A program made the translations under genes and the position numbers. A model generated the notes under the pieces. The model had not been told where the DNA came from and searched no databases. It saw nothing but the letters and a program-made list of their open reading frames with translations. This document shows positions 14,725-23,568 of a DNA stretch of 64,000 nucleotides, one piece after another; the stretch's first letter is position 1; every line of letters begins with the position of its first letter. The stretch comes from Hymenobacter persicinus (GTDB lineage Bacteria; Bacteroidota; Bacteroidia; Cytophagales; Hymenobacteraceae): positions 42,104 to 106,103 of the forward strand of contig NZ_SEWE01000012.1 of the NCBI RefSeq assembly GCF_004167665.1. The letters are read 5' to 3'.

Positions 14725-17091
14725 TTATTTGGCCACTACCGCCACCTTGCTAATGCAGCCGTTCTTGCCTTCGGCATCAGAGGAGAGCACCAAGTATACG
14801 CCCGACTGCACTTTGCGGCCGTTGTAGTCGGTCAGGTTCCAGACCACGGTACCCCCGCTGGGCCGGGTTTGGTAGACGAGCTTGCCGGTCACGTCCGTGA
14901 TTTTGACGTAGCCGTTGTTGGCCAGACCGGAAATACCCACTTCGCCGGTAAAATCAGTGCGTACGGGATTAGGCGACACTTTCGCGCACGAGACCTTACC
15001 CTCCGTCACCGTGGCCGAGCCCCGGTAGGCCACCACGCCCCCGGTCGTGGCCACGAAAACCTCGCCGGTCCGGTCGTTGATGTCAATATCGACGATATTG
15101 TTGGTGGGCAGGGGGCTGTTTTCGGTCGTGAAGTGCTGCAGGGCCTCGTCGGCGTCTTCGTTGAAGAGCCACAGGCCCCGGTCGGTACCAAACCACTTGC
15201 GGTTACCTCCATCCACGGCCACGGCGTGCACCACTTCGTCGCGCAGGGCCGGGAAGCCCGAGCTGGGGCCCCGGCGCACGATGGGCGTGCGGAAGTCGAC
15301 GCCGTTGCCGGCCAGAAACACTTGGCTGGGGTCATTGTACACCGCCACGCCCTTACTGGTGGCCACCCAGATATCGCCTTTGCGGTCCTTCACCACGTCG
15401 TAAACCTCGCCCGAGGGCAGGCCTTCGCCGCCGCTGGCAAAGTAGCGGACGCCCTTGGTCTTATCGTCGTAGCACACCATGCCGTTGCCCCCCAGGCGCG
15501 CCTGCGAAACCCAGGCGTAGCCGTTGTCGTCGAGGGCCAGCCGCTCCAGGTTTTCCGAAGATGGGAAGTACGCCGTGCTCCGCCAGGTGTTGGCCGTAGA
15601 GTTGTAAATCACTAGGCCGGGAATACCGCTTTTCTGGTGGCGGTTGACCATCCACACGTTGCCCGAGCCGTCGGTAGCCACGTCAGTGATGCGGGTGTAG
15701 AGTGGGTCGTTGCGCAGGGCGTCGGCCGAGTACAACGGTACGCCGGGTGTACCCAGAGTGAACTGCTTGAACTGCCCGGGGCCCTTCCACTGCAGTAGCC
15801 CGTCGCCGTAGGTAGCAATGTAGAGCGTGCCATCGGGGGTGCGGGCGCCGCGGGTGAGGTCCTTCAGGTTGGGGTAGTCGGCCCGGCTCGGATAGTTCTC
15901 GTCCGTGAAGTTGGTCCAGCGGCCATCCTTGTACTCGTAGAAGCCGGCCCGGTAGTCCTGCTGCAGGTAGCGGTCAAAATAGCCCCCGCTGAAGATGTCA
16001 ACGGTGTTGGTACGGGCGTCGGCCAGGATGCTGAACGAGCGGGCAAACGCGGGGGCATTGGCCACAAACTTCTCCACCTGCTGTCCATTGGTCGTCTTGA
16101 GCAGGCCGCTTTGCAGGTCAGCAATGTAGAACGTGCCCGACTTGTCCTGCAACGCCATCTGGGGCCGGGGCACCAGGGCGGCCGTGCCGAGGCGGCTAAC
16201 GGTGTTATCGGCTTTCAGAATGGATAACGTCGGGGCACTATTGCTTTCACTGGCAATCAGCAGGCCGGCCGGAGAAGCCGTCAGCTGGCGGTACCGGTCG
16301 GCGTACACCGAAAACACGGGCTGCCAGCCGGGGCCCGAGCAGTTGTAGCAGAAGATATTGCTGAAGTCGGCCCCGACGTAAACCCGGTCGCCCATCACGG
16401 CCATGGTCCGGTACTTGGGGTTGGTGCCGCCGGAGTTGTCGGGCAAGTCGATGGTCCAGCGGCGGTAGTCAAACAGGTTGTCGGTGAGGCGGCCGCGCAT
16501 AACCCCAAACGAAGTACCCGCAAACAGGGTCCCGTTGGCAATGGCCGTCACGTAGACCTGGGCGGGCTGCCCGTTGGGGCCGATGTTGCCGTAGGTGTCG
16601 CGCACTTCCAGCTTTACCATATCAACCACCGCCAGGCCGAAGTTGCACGAGAGGTAGGCCAGCTTGCCGTTGAAGAAAATGTGGTTGATGGATTTGCTGC
16701 CCGTGAGCTGCTTGCGGGCAATGTCGCTGATGTTGCGGATGGAGCCGTCGTCGCCGAGCACGTCCAGGTTGCCGCTGGTGTAGGCCACCAGGGTTTGCTT
16801 GGTGGTGGCATCGTAGGCCACGGTGCTCACGCCCACGTCGTGCAGACCGTCGCGGCGGGAAAGCAGCTGGGTGGTGTTGAGCTCCTTGTCGTAGACGAAA
16901 AAAGCGTCTTCAGCCGCCACGTAGATGCGGTTGCCGGCATCGGCTAGCACCCGGGCGCGGTTGTTGGGCAGGTGCAGCTGCCAGTCGCCGAAGCCGGCCG
17001 TGCTCTGGGCCCGAACGGCAGCGGCACTGGTCAGGAGCAGCAGGAAAGACAGGAGGCCGGACCACCGGCGGGCGCGTAGCAAAACACTCAT
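14725..17091 (-). CDS. porZ: Type IX secretion system beta-propeller protein PorZ
   Basis: 788 residues from the ATG at 17091. Signal peptide, then the opening WQLHLPNNRARVLADAGNRIYVA that marks PorZ, followed by repeated propeller blades (for example IWVATSKGVAVYND, KWFGTDRGLWLF, EVFVATTGGVVAY) that also resemble two-component regulator propellers. The last about 85 residues are a T9SS sorting domain (VSPNPVRTDFTGEV...VQSGVYLVLSSD...ISKVAVVAK). In Porphyromonas PorZ is a surface protein of the PorU/V/Q/Z attachment complex that delivers anionic lipopolysaccharide to the sortase PorU. porU and porV lie 40 kb away in the same window, so the complex is encoded in separate loci here. Confidence 0.9.
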   Translation of the reverse strand: MSVLLRARRWSGLLSFLLLLTSAAAVRAQSTAGFGDWQLHLPNNRARVLADAGNRIYVAAEDAFFVYDKELNTTQLLSRRDGLHDVGVSTVAYDATTKQTLVAYTSGNLDVLGDDGSIRNISDIARKQLTGSKSINHIFFNGKLAYLSCNFGLAVVDMVKLEVRDTYGNIGPNGQPAQVYVTAIANGTLFAGTSFGVMRGRLTDNLFDYRRWTIDLPDNSGGTNPKYRTMAVMGDRVYVGADFSNIFCYNCSGPGWQPVFSVYADRYRQLTASPAGLLIASESNSAPTLSILKADNTVSRLGTAALVPRPQMALQDKSGTFYIADLQSGLLKTTNGQQVEKFVANAPAFARSFSILADARTNTVDIFSGGYFDRYLQQDYRAGFYEYKDGRWTNFTDENYPSRADYPNLKDLTRGARTPDGTLYIATYGDGLLQWKGPGQFKQFTLGTPGVPLYSADALRNDPLYTRITDVATDGSGNVWMVNRHQKSGIPGLVIYNSTANTWRSTAYFPSSENLERLALDDNGYAWVSQARLGGNGMVCYDDKTKGVRYFASGGEGLPSGEVYDVVKDRKGDIWVATSKGVAVYNDPSQVFLAGNGVDFRTPIVRRGPSSGFPALRDEVVHAVAVDGGNRKWFGTDRGLWLFNEDADEALQHFTTENSPLPTNNIVDIDINDRTGEVFVATTGGVVAYRGSATVTEGKVSCAKVSPNPVRTDFTGEVGISGLANNGYVKITDVTGKLVYQTRPSGGTVVWNLTDYNGRKVQSGVYLVLSSDAEGKNGCISKVAVVAK

Positions 17092-17147
17092 GGGCAAGAA
17101 ATAGCAGCGGATAGAAAACCTGGAAAGCTAACGCCTTCCCGCGCGGA

Positions 17148-17774
17148 TTAGTGCTTAGCCGCGGCGCTGGTGGGCTCGGTATTTTTCTCGCGCATGCCGT
17201 CGAGAAAGCAGGGGCGGCAGCGGGCCTCGTACGAATCAGTTTCGCCGAGCAGGATCTTGCTTTCCGAGGCCGTGATGCGAAACGAGTAGGAGGCAATTTC
17301 GCCGCAGCACACGCACACGGCGTGCACCTTGGTCACGTACTCGGCCACGGCCATCAGCGCGGGCATGGGGCCGAAGGGCTTGCCCAGAAAGTCCATGTCG
17401 AGGCCGGCCACAATCACGCGGGAGCCGCGGTTGGCCAGCTGCACGCACACATCTACCAATGACTCGTCGAAGAACTGAGCCTCGTCGACGCCCACCACGT
17501 CGCAGGAGCCGGCCAGCAGCAGCATTTCCTGGGCAATGGGAATGGGCGTGGAGCGGATGCTGTTGGCGTTGTGCGACACCACGTCGAGCTCGTGGTAGCG
17601 CGTATCGAGGGCGGGCTTGAAGATTTCAACCCGCTGGCGGGCAATCTTGGCGCGGTTGAGGCGGCGAATCAGCTCCTCGGTCTTACCCGAAAACATGGAG
17701 CCGCAGACCACTTCAATCCAGCCCCGGCGGGCATTCATTTCGCGGCTGGTGCCGACGCGGGGTTCTATAAACAC
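17148..17774 (-). CDS. tdk: Thymidine kinase
   Basis: Phosphorylates thymidine in the salvage pathway (type II thymidine kinase). I place the start at the GTG at 17774 (GTG TTT ATA GAA CCC), because Bacteroidota enzymes begin with a short FIEPR segment before [18 protein letters not shown]; an ATG at 17738 is the alternative. The P-loop is GSMFSGKT, the Walker B/catalytic area is GVDEAQFFD, and the zinc-binding cysteines are present in CVCCG and CRPC. 208 residues, normal. It lies 51 bases upstream of porZ on the same strand. Confidence 0.95.
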   Translation of the reverse strand: MFIEPRVGTSREMNARRGWIEVVCGSMFSGKTEELIRRLNRAKIARQRVEIFKPALDTRYHELDVVSHNANSIRSTPIPIAQEMLLLAGSCDVVGVDEAQFFDESLVDVCVQLANRGSRVIVAGLDMDFLGKPFGPMPALMAVAEYVTKVHAVCVCCGEIASYSFRITASESKILLGETDSYEARCRPCFLDGMREKNTEPTSAAAKH

Positions 17775-17937
17775 AAGGGTAGCAGTTTGTAGTGACCAGT
17801 GGTCCGGGGCCAGGCGGCCGGACGGAACGTCTAAAGTACGGCTTTCGGCCCGGCGGCCCAAGCCCGGTCCGGCCCACCAGAAAACAGATAACAGGCAGTC
17901 AGGGCGGTAGCGGCGCGGAAAAGATTTTGGCCCGGCC

Positions 17938-18261
17938 TCAGGGGGTGTAGCGCTGGTGGGGCAGCTGGGTAGCCTCGGGCGTGCGCCCCGTCACGTCGCC
18001 GGCGGGCAGGCGGGTCTGGCAGGTAAGCCGCTCGTGGGGCAGCAGGCGGCCAGCGGCGCGGTAGCGCAACTCCGCGTCGGTGGGCGGCGTTAGGTGTTCG
18101 AGGCCACTCACGACTTCAAGCCGGCAGGTGGTGCAGCGGCCCTTGGCCCCGCAGGCGTGCATCCAGTCGAAGCCGGCCGCGTGCAGGGCGGCGAGTAAGG
18201 TAGCGCCGGCGGGCACGTGGAGTACGGCGCCAGGCAGGTTTTGCACGGTTAGAGTGGGCAT
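17938..18261 (-). CDS. 2Fe-2S ferredoxin-like protein
   Basis: 107 residues. Cluster ligands are Cys37, Cys43, Cys46 ([11 protein letters not shown]-x5-C-x2-C) and Cys81 (RLTCQT), the adrenodoxin-type spacing. The N-terminal ubiquitin-like beta-grasp part ([20 protein letters not shown]) is typical. It should carry electrons for an unknown cytosolic partner. It is transcribed divergently from the hypothetical at 18296 with only 34 bases between the start codons, so promoters overlap. It is distinct from the Isc-type ferredoxin at 39942. Confidence 0.88.
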   Translation of the reverse strand: MPTLTVQNLPGAVLHVPAGATLLAALHAAGFDWMHACGAKGRCTTCRLEVVSGLEHLTPPTDAELRYRAAGRLLPHERLTCQTRLPAGDVTGRTPEATQLPHQRYTP

Positions 18262-18295
18262 CTTTACCTAAATTGCCCGTTGAATCAGGCTTTCG

Positions 18296-19573
18296 ATGAA
18301 AGACAAATATAGCCACGCCAAGCGCGAACAATACGGCCGCCGGCTGGCCGCCCACCTCTGCGACCAGCATTTTGCCACCCAGCCCACCGCCACCCTCGAC
18401 GGCCCCGCGGTGCTTCGTTTCACTCCCATCCGGCAGGTCAACCTGTTTGTGGTGCAGCAGCTGCTGGCCCAGTGGACCGGCGAAATGGCCCGCCTGCGCA
18501 GTCCTTACTTCGACTTTGAGGCCGACGACGTGCGCCAGGCCCTGACCCAGTTTATGAACACCCTCTCGCGGCGCATCAAGGTGAGCCGCGAGGCGTTTGA
18601 GCCCCTGCTGGCCCGCGCCATCAGCGACACGCTCGGCGTGGTGACGGATTCGGGCCAGACGTTTGAGGACAAGCTGCTCGGCCCGCAGCCCACGACCACC
18701 GTGGAGCAGCTGCGCGACACGCTCCGCTACCTTGACATCGACAAGCCGCTGTTTCAGGGCTTTATCGACACGCTGACGCCGGGCACAGCCCTGGAGCGGG
18801 AGTTTCTGGCCGGCCGGTTCCGCCTCTACCAGGAAGCCAACTACAAAAACCACCAGCCCCTGGAAAAGCTCGTGGGTGAGTTCAGCGCCCTGCTGCCCCT
18901 GACCATTGCCGACCTGTGGACTGACGGCCCGGTGGCCGCCCCGGCTCCAGCGCCGGCGGCGCCCGCTGCTCCTGCCCCGCCCAGCGCTGTAGTGGAGCCA
19001 ACGCCGGAGCCGGCCAAACCCGCGCCCGTAAGCCCGCCCGATGCGGCACCAACAGCTGCAGAAGCGTCGGCATCGGAAGTGGCCCCAACGCTGCCTGCGC
19101 CACCCGTGGCTCCTCCGCAATTCGTCACCCCGGCCCCCGCTCCGGCAGCGCCGGTGGCACCCGTGCAGGCCGCGGCGGCACCGGAAGCACCGCGGCGGCC
19201 CCTGGCGGAAACGGCTCAAACCGGCGCCGTACCGCTCTACCAGAAGCTCAAAGCTGAGCACGCCGCCCCAGCCCCGCTCAGCGAAACCCTGCGCGCGGAG
19301 CATCCCACGACGACCCTGGCCGATAAGTCGGCGCCGAAGGTGGAATCGTTGCGGGAGGCCATTTCCATCAACCAGCGCTTCAGCTTCATCAACGAGCTGT
19401 TCAATGGGGAGAATATGGAGTACCACACCGCCATTCAGCACCTTGATTCCCTGCCCGACGCCGACGCGGCCAAACGCTACGTAACCGAGGATTTGGGCCG
19501 GCAGTACGGCTGGGTCCGCAAGGAGGAGCACATCAATAAGCTGCTCAAGCTTATTGACCGCAAATTTGCCTAG
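18296..19573 (+). CDS. Conserved Bacteroidota hypothetical with Pro/Ala-rich linker
   Basis: 425 residues without signal peptide or membrane segments. The N-terminal about 205 residues form a helical domain (VNLFVVQQLLAQWTGEMARLRSPYFDFEADDV) that resembles an uncharacterised Bacteroidota family. A long Ala/Pro-rich linker follows (about 210-310), then a short conserved C-terminal module (INQRFSFINELFNGENMEYH and DLGRQYGW). The two folded ends joined by a disordered linker suggest a scaffold or adaptor. Function unknown. The next gene starts 38 bases downstream. Confidence 0.75.
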   Translation: MKDKYSHAKREQYGRRLAAHLCDQHFATQPTATLDGPAVLRFTPIRQVNLFVVQQLLAQWTGEMARLRSPYFDFEADDVRQALTQFMNTLSRRIKVSREAFEPLLARAISDTLGVVTDSGQTFEDKLLGPQPTTTVEQLRDTLRYLDIDKPLFQGFIDTLTPGTALEREFLAGRFRLYQEANYKNHQPLEKLVGEFSALLPLTIADLWTDGPVAAPAPAPAAPAAPAPPSAVVEPTPEPAKPAPVSPPDAAPTAAEASASEVAPTLPAPPVAPPQFVTPAPAPAAPVAPVQAAAAPEAPRRPLAETAQTGAVPLYQKLKAEHAAPAPLSETLRAEHPTTTLADKSAPKVESLREAISINQRFSFINELFNGENMEYHTAIQHLDSLPDADAAKRYVTEDLGRQYGWVRKEEHINKLLKLIDRKFA

Positions 19574-19611
19574 CCGGGCTCGTGGCTGCTAACCGGCAGG
19601 TTGGGCCTGTG

Positions 19612-20634
19612 ATGCGCTGGCGGCAGCTGCTGCTGGTGTATCTGCTGTGCGTGGGGGTGCTGGCTGGCAGCGCCTACACCATGTACGTGCACTACGACTT
19701 CTCCCACTCCCTCGACACGCGCAGCTACCTCAGCATTGCCCGTGGGGAGTTCAAGGGCGTCAGCCTCACGCGGCGCTACCGGGTGCTGGTGCCGGCCGCG
19801 GCGGCGGCGGCGGCTTGGCCCCTGGAGCAGGTCTATGCCCGCGTCTGGCCCCAGCGCGCCGCCACCGACTGGCCCCTGCGGCTGGCCTTCTATGTGGTCA
19901 ACACCTTGGTTCTGGCCGCGGCGGGGCTGTTTATCTTCCGCAGCTGTTTGCAGTTTGGCGCCTTCCCGGGCGCGGCGGCGCTAGCCGTAGTGGCAGTGCT
20001 GGCCAGCCGCTGGGCCGTGTATATTGCCGGCCTGCCGTTGGTCGACAGCCTGTACATGCTCGTGTTTGCCTTGGCGTTTTTCGGGGCAACCAGTGGCTCT
20101 GCGGGGGCATTGGTCGCCTGTATCCTGCTGGGGCCGCTGGCCAAGGAGTCGTTTGTATTTCTCGTGCCGTGGCTGCTCGTGTTTGGCTCCCGCACCCTGG
20201 CCTGGCCCCGGCAATTGGCCTTGCTGGCCCTGGCTGGAGCCATAACTTACGCCGTGCGCCACTGGATTGACGGGCAGGCCGGCTCAGCTCCCCAGGAAAG
20301 CGTCGCTAATGCCCTGGACCACCTGCACAACCTGCTCTACTCGCTGCGGCGGCTGTTTTCGGTGAAGGGCGTGGGGGAAATCTTCAGCATCTTCGGCTTC
20401 TTCTGGCTGGTGCTGCTGGCCGGCTGGCGCGGCACCGCTGGCACCCGCCTGGCCTTGGGCTGGGCTGGGGCGTCATTCGTGGCCGTGGTGCTAGTGCATA
20501 TGCTGCTGTCTGGCGACCTGGGCCGGATGGGCTACCTGGGCGCCCCGGTTTTTGCGGTGGCCTGCGCCCAGCTGCTCACTTTTCATCCGGCCTTCCGCTG
20601 GCTGCGCCTGGGTTCGGGGTCAGCGGCGACGTAG
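19612..20634 (+). CDS. GT-C-like multipass membrane protein
   Basis: 340 residues from the ATG at 19612 (an in-frame GTG at 19582 is less likely). About nine or ten hydrophobic segments. The first periplasmic loop contains an acidic residue after helix 1 (HYDFSHSLDTRSYLSIARGEF) followed by a basic stretch (TRRYRVLVP), the layout of GT-C-fold glycosyltransferases that use lipid-linked sugars. That assignment is an inference. Its last 59 bases overlap, tail to tail, the end of the opposite-strand gene at 20576-22198. Confidence 0.65.
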   Translation: MRWRQLLLVYLLCVGVLAGSAYTMYVHYDFSHSLDTRSYLSIARGEFKGVSLTRRYRVLVPAAAAAAAWPLEQVYARVWPQRAATDWPLRLAFYVVNTLVLAAAGLFIFRSCLQFGAFPGAAALAVVAVLASRWAVYIAGLPLVDSLYMLVFALAFFGATSGSAGALVACILLGPLAKESFVFLVPWLLVFGSRTLAWPRQLALLALAGAITYAVRHWIDGQAGSAPQESVANALDHLHNLLYSLRRLFSVKGVGEIFSIFGFFWLVLLAGWRGTAGTRLALGWAGASFVAVVLVHMLLSGDLGRMGYLGAPVFAVACAQLLTFHPAFRWLRLGSGSAAT

Positions 20635-22198
20635 AAGCCGGCGGCAGAATCTCGGTCAGGTAGCGCGGCCCGAAGAATGTTGGAAAAGAGTCGAGGCGGA
20701 CTGCGCGGAAGCCGCGCAGCAGGGCCGCGTTCTGGTCGCCATACACGAGTTGGGCCCGGTCGAGCAGGCGCGGGCTGCCGAGGCAGTCGGTGAGCACCCG
20801 GCGGCCAGCCCTATGCTGGGCCTGCACCCAAGCCCGCACCCAGGCCGCCGACTGCCCCGGCCGCTGCACTAGCAGCGTGGGCGCGGGCAGCACGTTAGGC
20901 GGCCCCACGGGATTTCCGGAGTAGTAGTGCAGCTGGTTCAGCACCAGGTTGTGATTGTCGAGCAGAAACCAAGTGCGGGGCTGGGCTGGAATAGCCGTCA
21001 GCAGGGCTGCCGTGTTGGTAAAGCGCAGAAAGTGACTTGGCACCAGCCCGAAGGCCAGGTTCCAGAGCAGCATGCCGGCGCCCGCCGCCCCCAGGCTGCG
21101 GGCCGGCAGCCACGCCAGGCCACTCCCCACCACGGCGAAGAGGGCCGGCAGCATCACCATAAACTCCGCGTTGCCTTCCGAGTAGGCCGCAAATGCCAGC
21201 TGCAGGATCAGAATCAGGCCGTGCGTGCGCCTGACGGCAGCCAGGGTCCCGGTCGGAGCCAACTCAGTCCTGGCCAGCCGGTTTTGGAAGCTCCGCCAGC
21301 CGCTCCAGGCGGCCCAGCCAAAGAAGCCCGCGCAACTGAATAGCACCAGATACAGCACCGGAAAGGCCCGGACCAGGACCGTCAGGGAGCCGTGGACCTG
21401 TACAAAGGTGCGCACCAGGTTAGCCACCGTCAGCAGAACGCCATGCCCGGACCCGGAGCCCCCCGCCAGCCCGGCGTAGTAGTCGTGAAACACGAACCGC
21501 CACAGGGCGGGCACCGTCAGCGGCTCGTTCCAGGCGGACAGGGCCGCCGCGTAGGCCGCCGGCACCAGCAAAGCCGGCAGCGCGAAAACGAGCAGTTCTA
21601 ACCCTTTGCGGCGGCCGTACCAGCCGGTACCGAGCAGCAAGCCCAGCCACCAGAAAAAGTGAATCTGGTGAAACAGGCAGGCCAGTGCCGCCCAGAAGCC
21701 GGCCGCCAGCAGCGGCGGGAGGCGGAGAGCGGCGGCCAGCCGGTAGCGCGTCCAACTCAGGCTGCCCAACATTGAAAACAGCACCGGCAGCACGTAGGCT
21801 TCATTTTCGGTGGCAAAGCGCAGCAGCCCGAAGCTGGCGCCCACCACTAGCGTCCAGGCGGCAATGCGGCGGTCGGGCTGCCCAAGGCGGCGCAGCAGGC
21901 GGGTCAGGGTGAGCAGCGTGGCGCCGGCGGCCAGGGCGTTGAGCAGTTTCAGGGCGGCCAGCGTGTCGGGGAGCAAACCCAGCAGGTGCAGCAGCTTCAC
22001 CCACAGCCAGCCCGCGGGGTTATAGAGCAGGTGGTGGGGCAGCAGCAGCTCATGCCCATGGCGTACGCAGGCCGCGTAGTACCAGGCGTCGAGCGTGGAG
22101 TTGCGGGTCGGCAGCAGCAGGCAGAGTAATAGAATTAGGAATGCTGAACTATGAATTATGAACTGGCGGTACCGCCCTGGCTGCAATTCAGAACTCAT
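20576..22198 (-). CDS. GT-C-like multipass membrane protein
   Basis: 540 residues, about ten to eleven membrane helices in the first 390 residues, then a soluble C-terminal domain (WFLLDNHNLVLNQLHYYSGN ... VLTDCLGSPRLLDRAQLVYGD). The first periplasmic loop holds Asp in NSTLDAWYYAACVRHGHELL, again a GT-C-like layout. Probably a glycosyltransferase or related envelope enzyme; substrate unknown. The N-terminal about 20 residues, including the start codon, are encoded inside the inverted repeat at 22140-22216, and no other ATG is near, so the true start could be different. It lies immediately downstream of rodA and overlaps the convergent neighbour by 59 bases. Confidence 0.65.
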   Translation of the reverse strand: MSSELQPGRYRQFIIHSSAFLILLLCLLLPTRNSTLDAWYYAACVRHGHELLLPHHLLYNPAGWLWVKLLHLLGLLPDTLAALKLLNALAAGATLLTLTRLLRRLGQPDRRIAAWTLVVGASFGLLRFATENEAYVLPVLFSMLGSLSWTRYRLAAALRLPPLLAAGFWAALACLFHQIHFFWWLGLLLGTGWYGRRKGLELLVFALPALLVPAAYAAALSAWNEPLTVPALWRFVFHDYYAGLAGGSGSGHGVLLTVANLVRTFVQVHGSLTVLVRAFPVLYLVLFSCAGFFGWAAWSGWRSFQNRLARTELAPTGTLAAVRRTHGLILILQLAFAAYSEGNAEFMVMLPALFAVVGSGLAWLPARSLGAAGAGMLLWNLAFGLVPSHFLRFTNTAALLTAIPAQPRTWFLLDNHNLVLNQLHYYSGNPVGPPNVLPAPTLLVQRPGQSAAWVRAWVQAQHRAGRRVLTDCLGSPRLLDRAQLVYGDQNAALLRGFRAVRLDSFPTFFGPRYLTEILPPASTSPLTPNPGAASGRPDEK

Positions 22199-22216
22199 AA
22201 GTTACCATTCAGCATT
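22140..22216. repeat. Inverted repeat of 7-bp words around a perfect 12-bp palindrome (site B)
   Basis: Outer arms AATGCTGAA (22140-22148) and TTCAGCATT (22208-22216) are perfect complements; inside are degenerate heptamers (TGAACTA, TGAATTA, TGAACTG and the reverse set). GGCGGTACCGCC at 22165-22176 lies near the centre. The structure runs from the rodA stop codon into the first codons of the next gene. Confidence 0.75.
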
Positions 22217-23513
22217 ATCGAACCAGGTCCTGCTTGCGGTAGGCGTCGATGGCCAGCAGGATAAACAGCAGGGTGGTAAACGACCAGAGCGAGGAGCCAC
22301 CGTAGCTGAACAGGGGCAGCGGAATGCCCACCACCGGGGCCAGCCCGATGGTCATGCCGATGTTGATGGCGAAGTGGAAGAAGATGACGCTGGCCACGCA
22401 GTAGCCGTAGGTGCGCCCAAACACGGATTTCTGGCGCTCCGCCACGTAGAGTACCCGGCCCAGCAACGCCATAAAGAGCAAGATGACCACCGTGGTGCCC
22501 AGCCAGCCCCACTCCTCGCCCACGGTGCAGAAGATAAAGTCGGTGCTTTGCTCGGGCACGAAGTCGAACTTGGTTTGGGTGCCCTGCAAAAATCCCTTAC
22601 CCACGAGCCCGCCCGAGCCAATGGCAATCTTGGACTGGGTCACGTTCCAGCCCACGCCCAGCGGGTCGGCGGAGGGGTTGATGAGCACCTCAATGCGCTT
22701 GCGCTGGTGGGGCTGCAGCACGTTGTTGAAGAAGAAGTCGACGCCGAAGACCATGCCGATGACTACGGCCCACACGCTCAGCGCCAGCGGCAGGTGGTGG
22801 CGCAGCACCTTGGTGTTGAAGGCAAATACGCCCCCCAGAATCAGGGTGAAGGCCCCGACCAGCCAGAGCTTGGGCACCAGCAACGCCAGAATCAAGATAA
22901 CGGCGGCCGCGGCCAGGATAATCAGAATCAGCGGGGACATGCCCTCCCGGAAGTACGCCAGCAGGAAAGCGGCAAACACCAGCGCCTGCCCGGTTTCGTT
23001 GGCGGCAATGATGAGCAGCGGGGGCAGCAGCGTCAGGCCGGCCAGCACGAGCTGGTCGCGGAAGTTCTGGTGGCGCAGGTTGATGCTGGCCATGTAGCGC
23101 GACACGGCCAGGGCGGTAATGAACTTGGCAAATTCGGCCGGCTGCAGGCGCACCGGCCCCAGCTCTAGCCACGACCGGGAGCCGGCAATGGGCCGGGCAA
23201 TGAAGGGCGTGACGATGAGCAGCGCAATCATGGCCCCGTAGAGCACGAAGGCAAAGGTATCGTAGGCCTTGTAGTCGACCACGACGAGCACCACGATGAG
23301 CACCAGGGCCGTGCCGATCCACAGAATCTGCTTGAACCAGTTGTACTGCATCAATTCGGCGAAGCTCTGTCCGCTGAACAGGCCGCCGGCCGGCGCGTCG
23401 GGCGAGTAGCTGGCCGCGTACACGTTCAGCCAGCCCAGGCCCAGCATCACCGCGTAAAGCAACACGGTGACCCAGTCAATGCTACGGGAGTATCGGGCGG
23501 GAGAAGAAGGCAT
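22215..23513 (-). CDS. rodA: Rod shape-determining protein RodA (SEDS glycosyltransferase)
   Basis: 432 residues with about ten membrane helices. SEDS-family peptidoglycan polymerase that works with PBP2 in the elongasome. Typical motifs: SRSWLELGPVRLQPAEFAK, the loop Asp region PSADPLGVGWNVTQSKIAIGSGGLVGKGFLQGTQTKFDFVPEQSTDFIF, and GIPLPLFSYGGSSLW near the end. Starts at the ATG at 23513, 55 bases after the pbp2 stop, and completes the mreBCD-pbp2-rodA locus. CATCTTTG 12 bases upstream of the start could be a weak internal promoter. Confidence 0.97.
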   Translation of the reverse strand: MPSSPARYSRSIDWVTVLLYAVMLGLGWLNVYAASYSPDAPAGGLFSGQSFAELMQYNWFKQILWIGTALVLIVVLVVVDYKAYDTFAFVLYGAMIALLIVTPFIARPIAGSRSWLELGPVRLQPAEFAKFITALAVSRYMASINLRHQNFRDQLVLAGLTLLPPLLIIAANETGQALVFAAFLLAYFREGMSPLILIILAAAAVILILALLVPKLWLVGAFTLILGGVFAFNTKVLRHHLPLALSVWAVVIGMVFGVDFFFNNVLQPHQRKRIEVLINPSADPLGVGWNVTQSKIAIGSGGLVGKGFLQGTQTKFDFVPEQSTDFIFCTVGEEWGWLGTTVVILLFMALLGRVLYVAERQKSVFGRTYGYCVASVIFFHFAINIGMTIGLAPVVGIPLPLFSYGGSSLWSFTTLLFILLAIDAYRKQDLVR

Positions 23514-23568
23514 GGGAAGCTAAACGGGGGCAAAGATGCGGGAAACAGGGCGCACTACCGGCTCGGCG

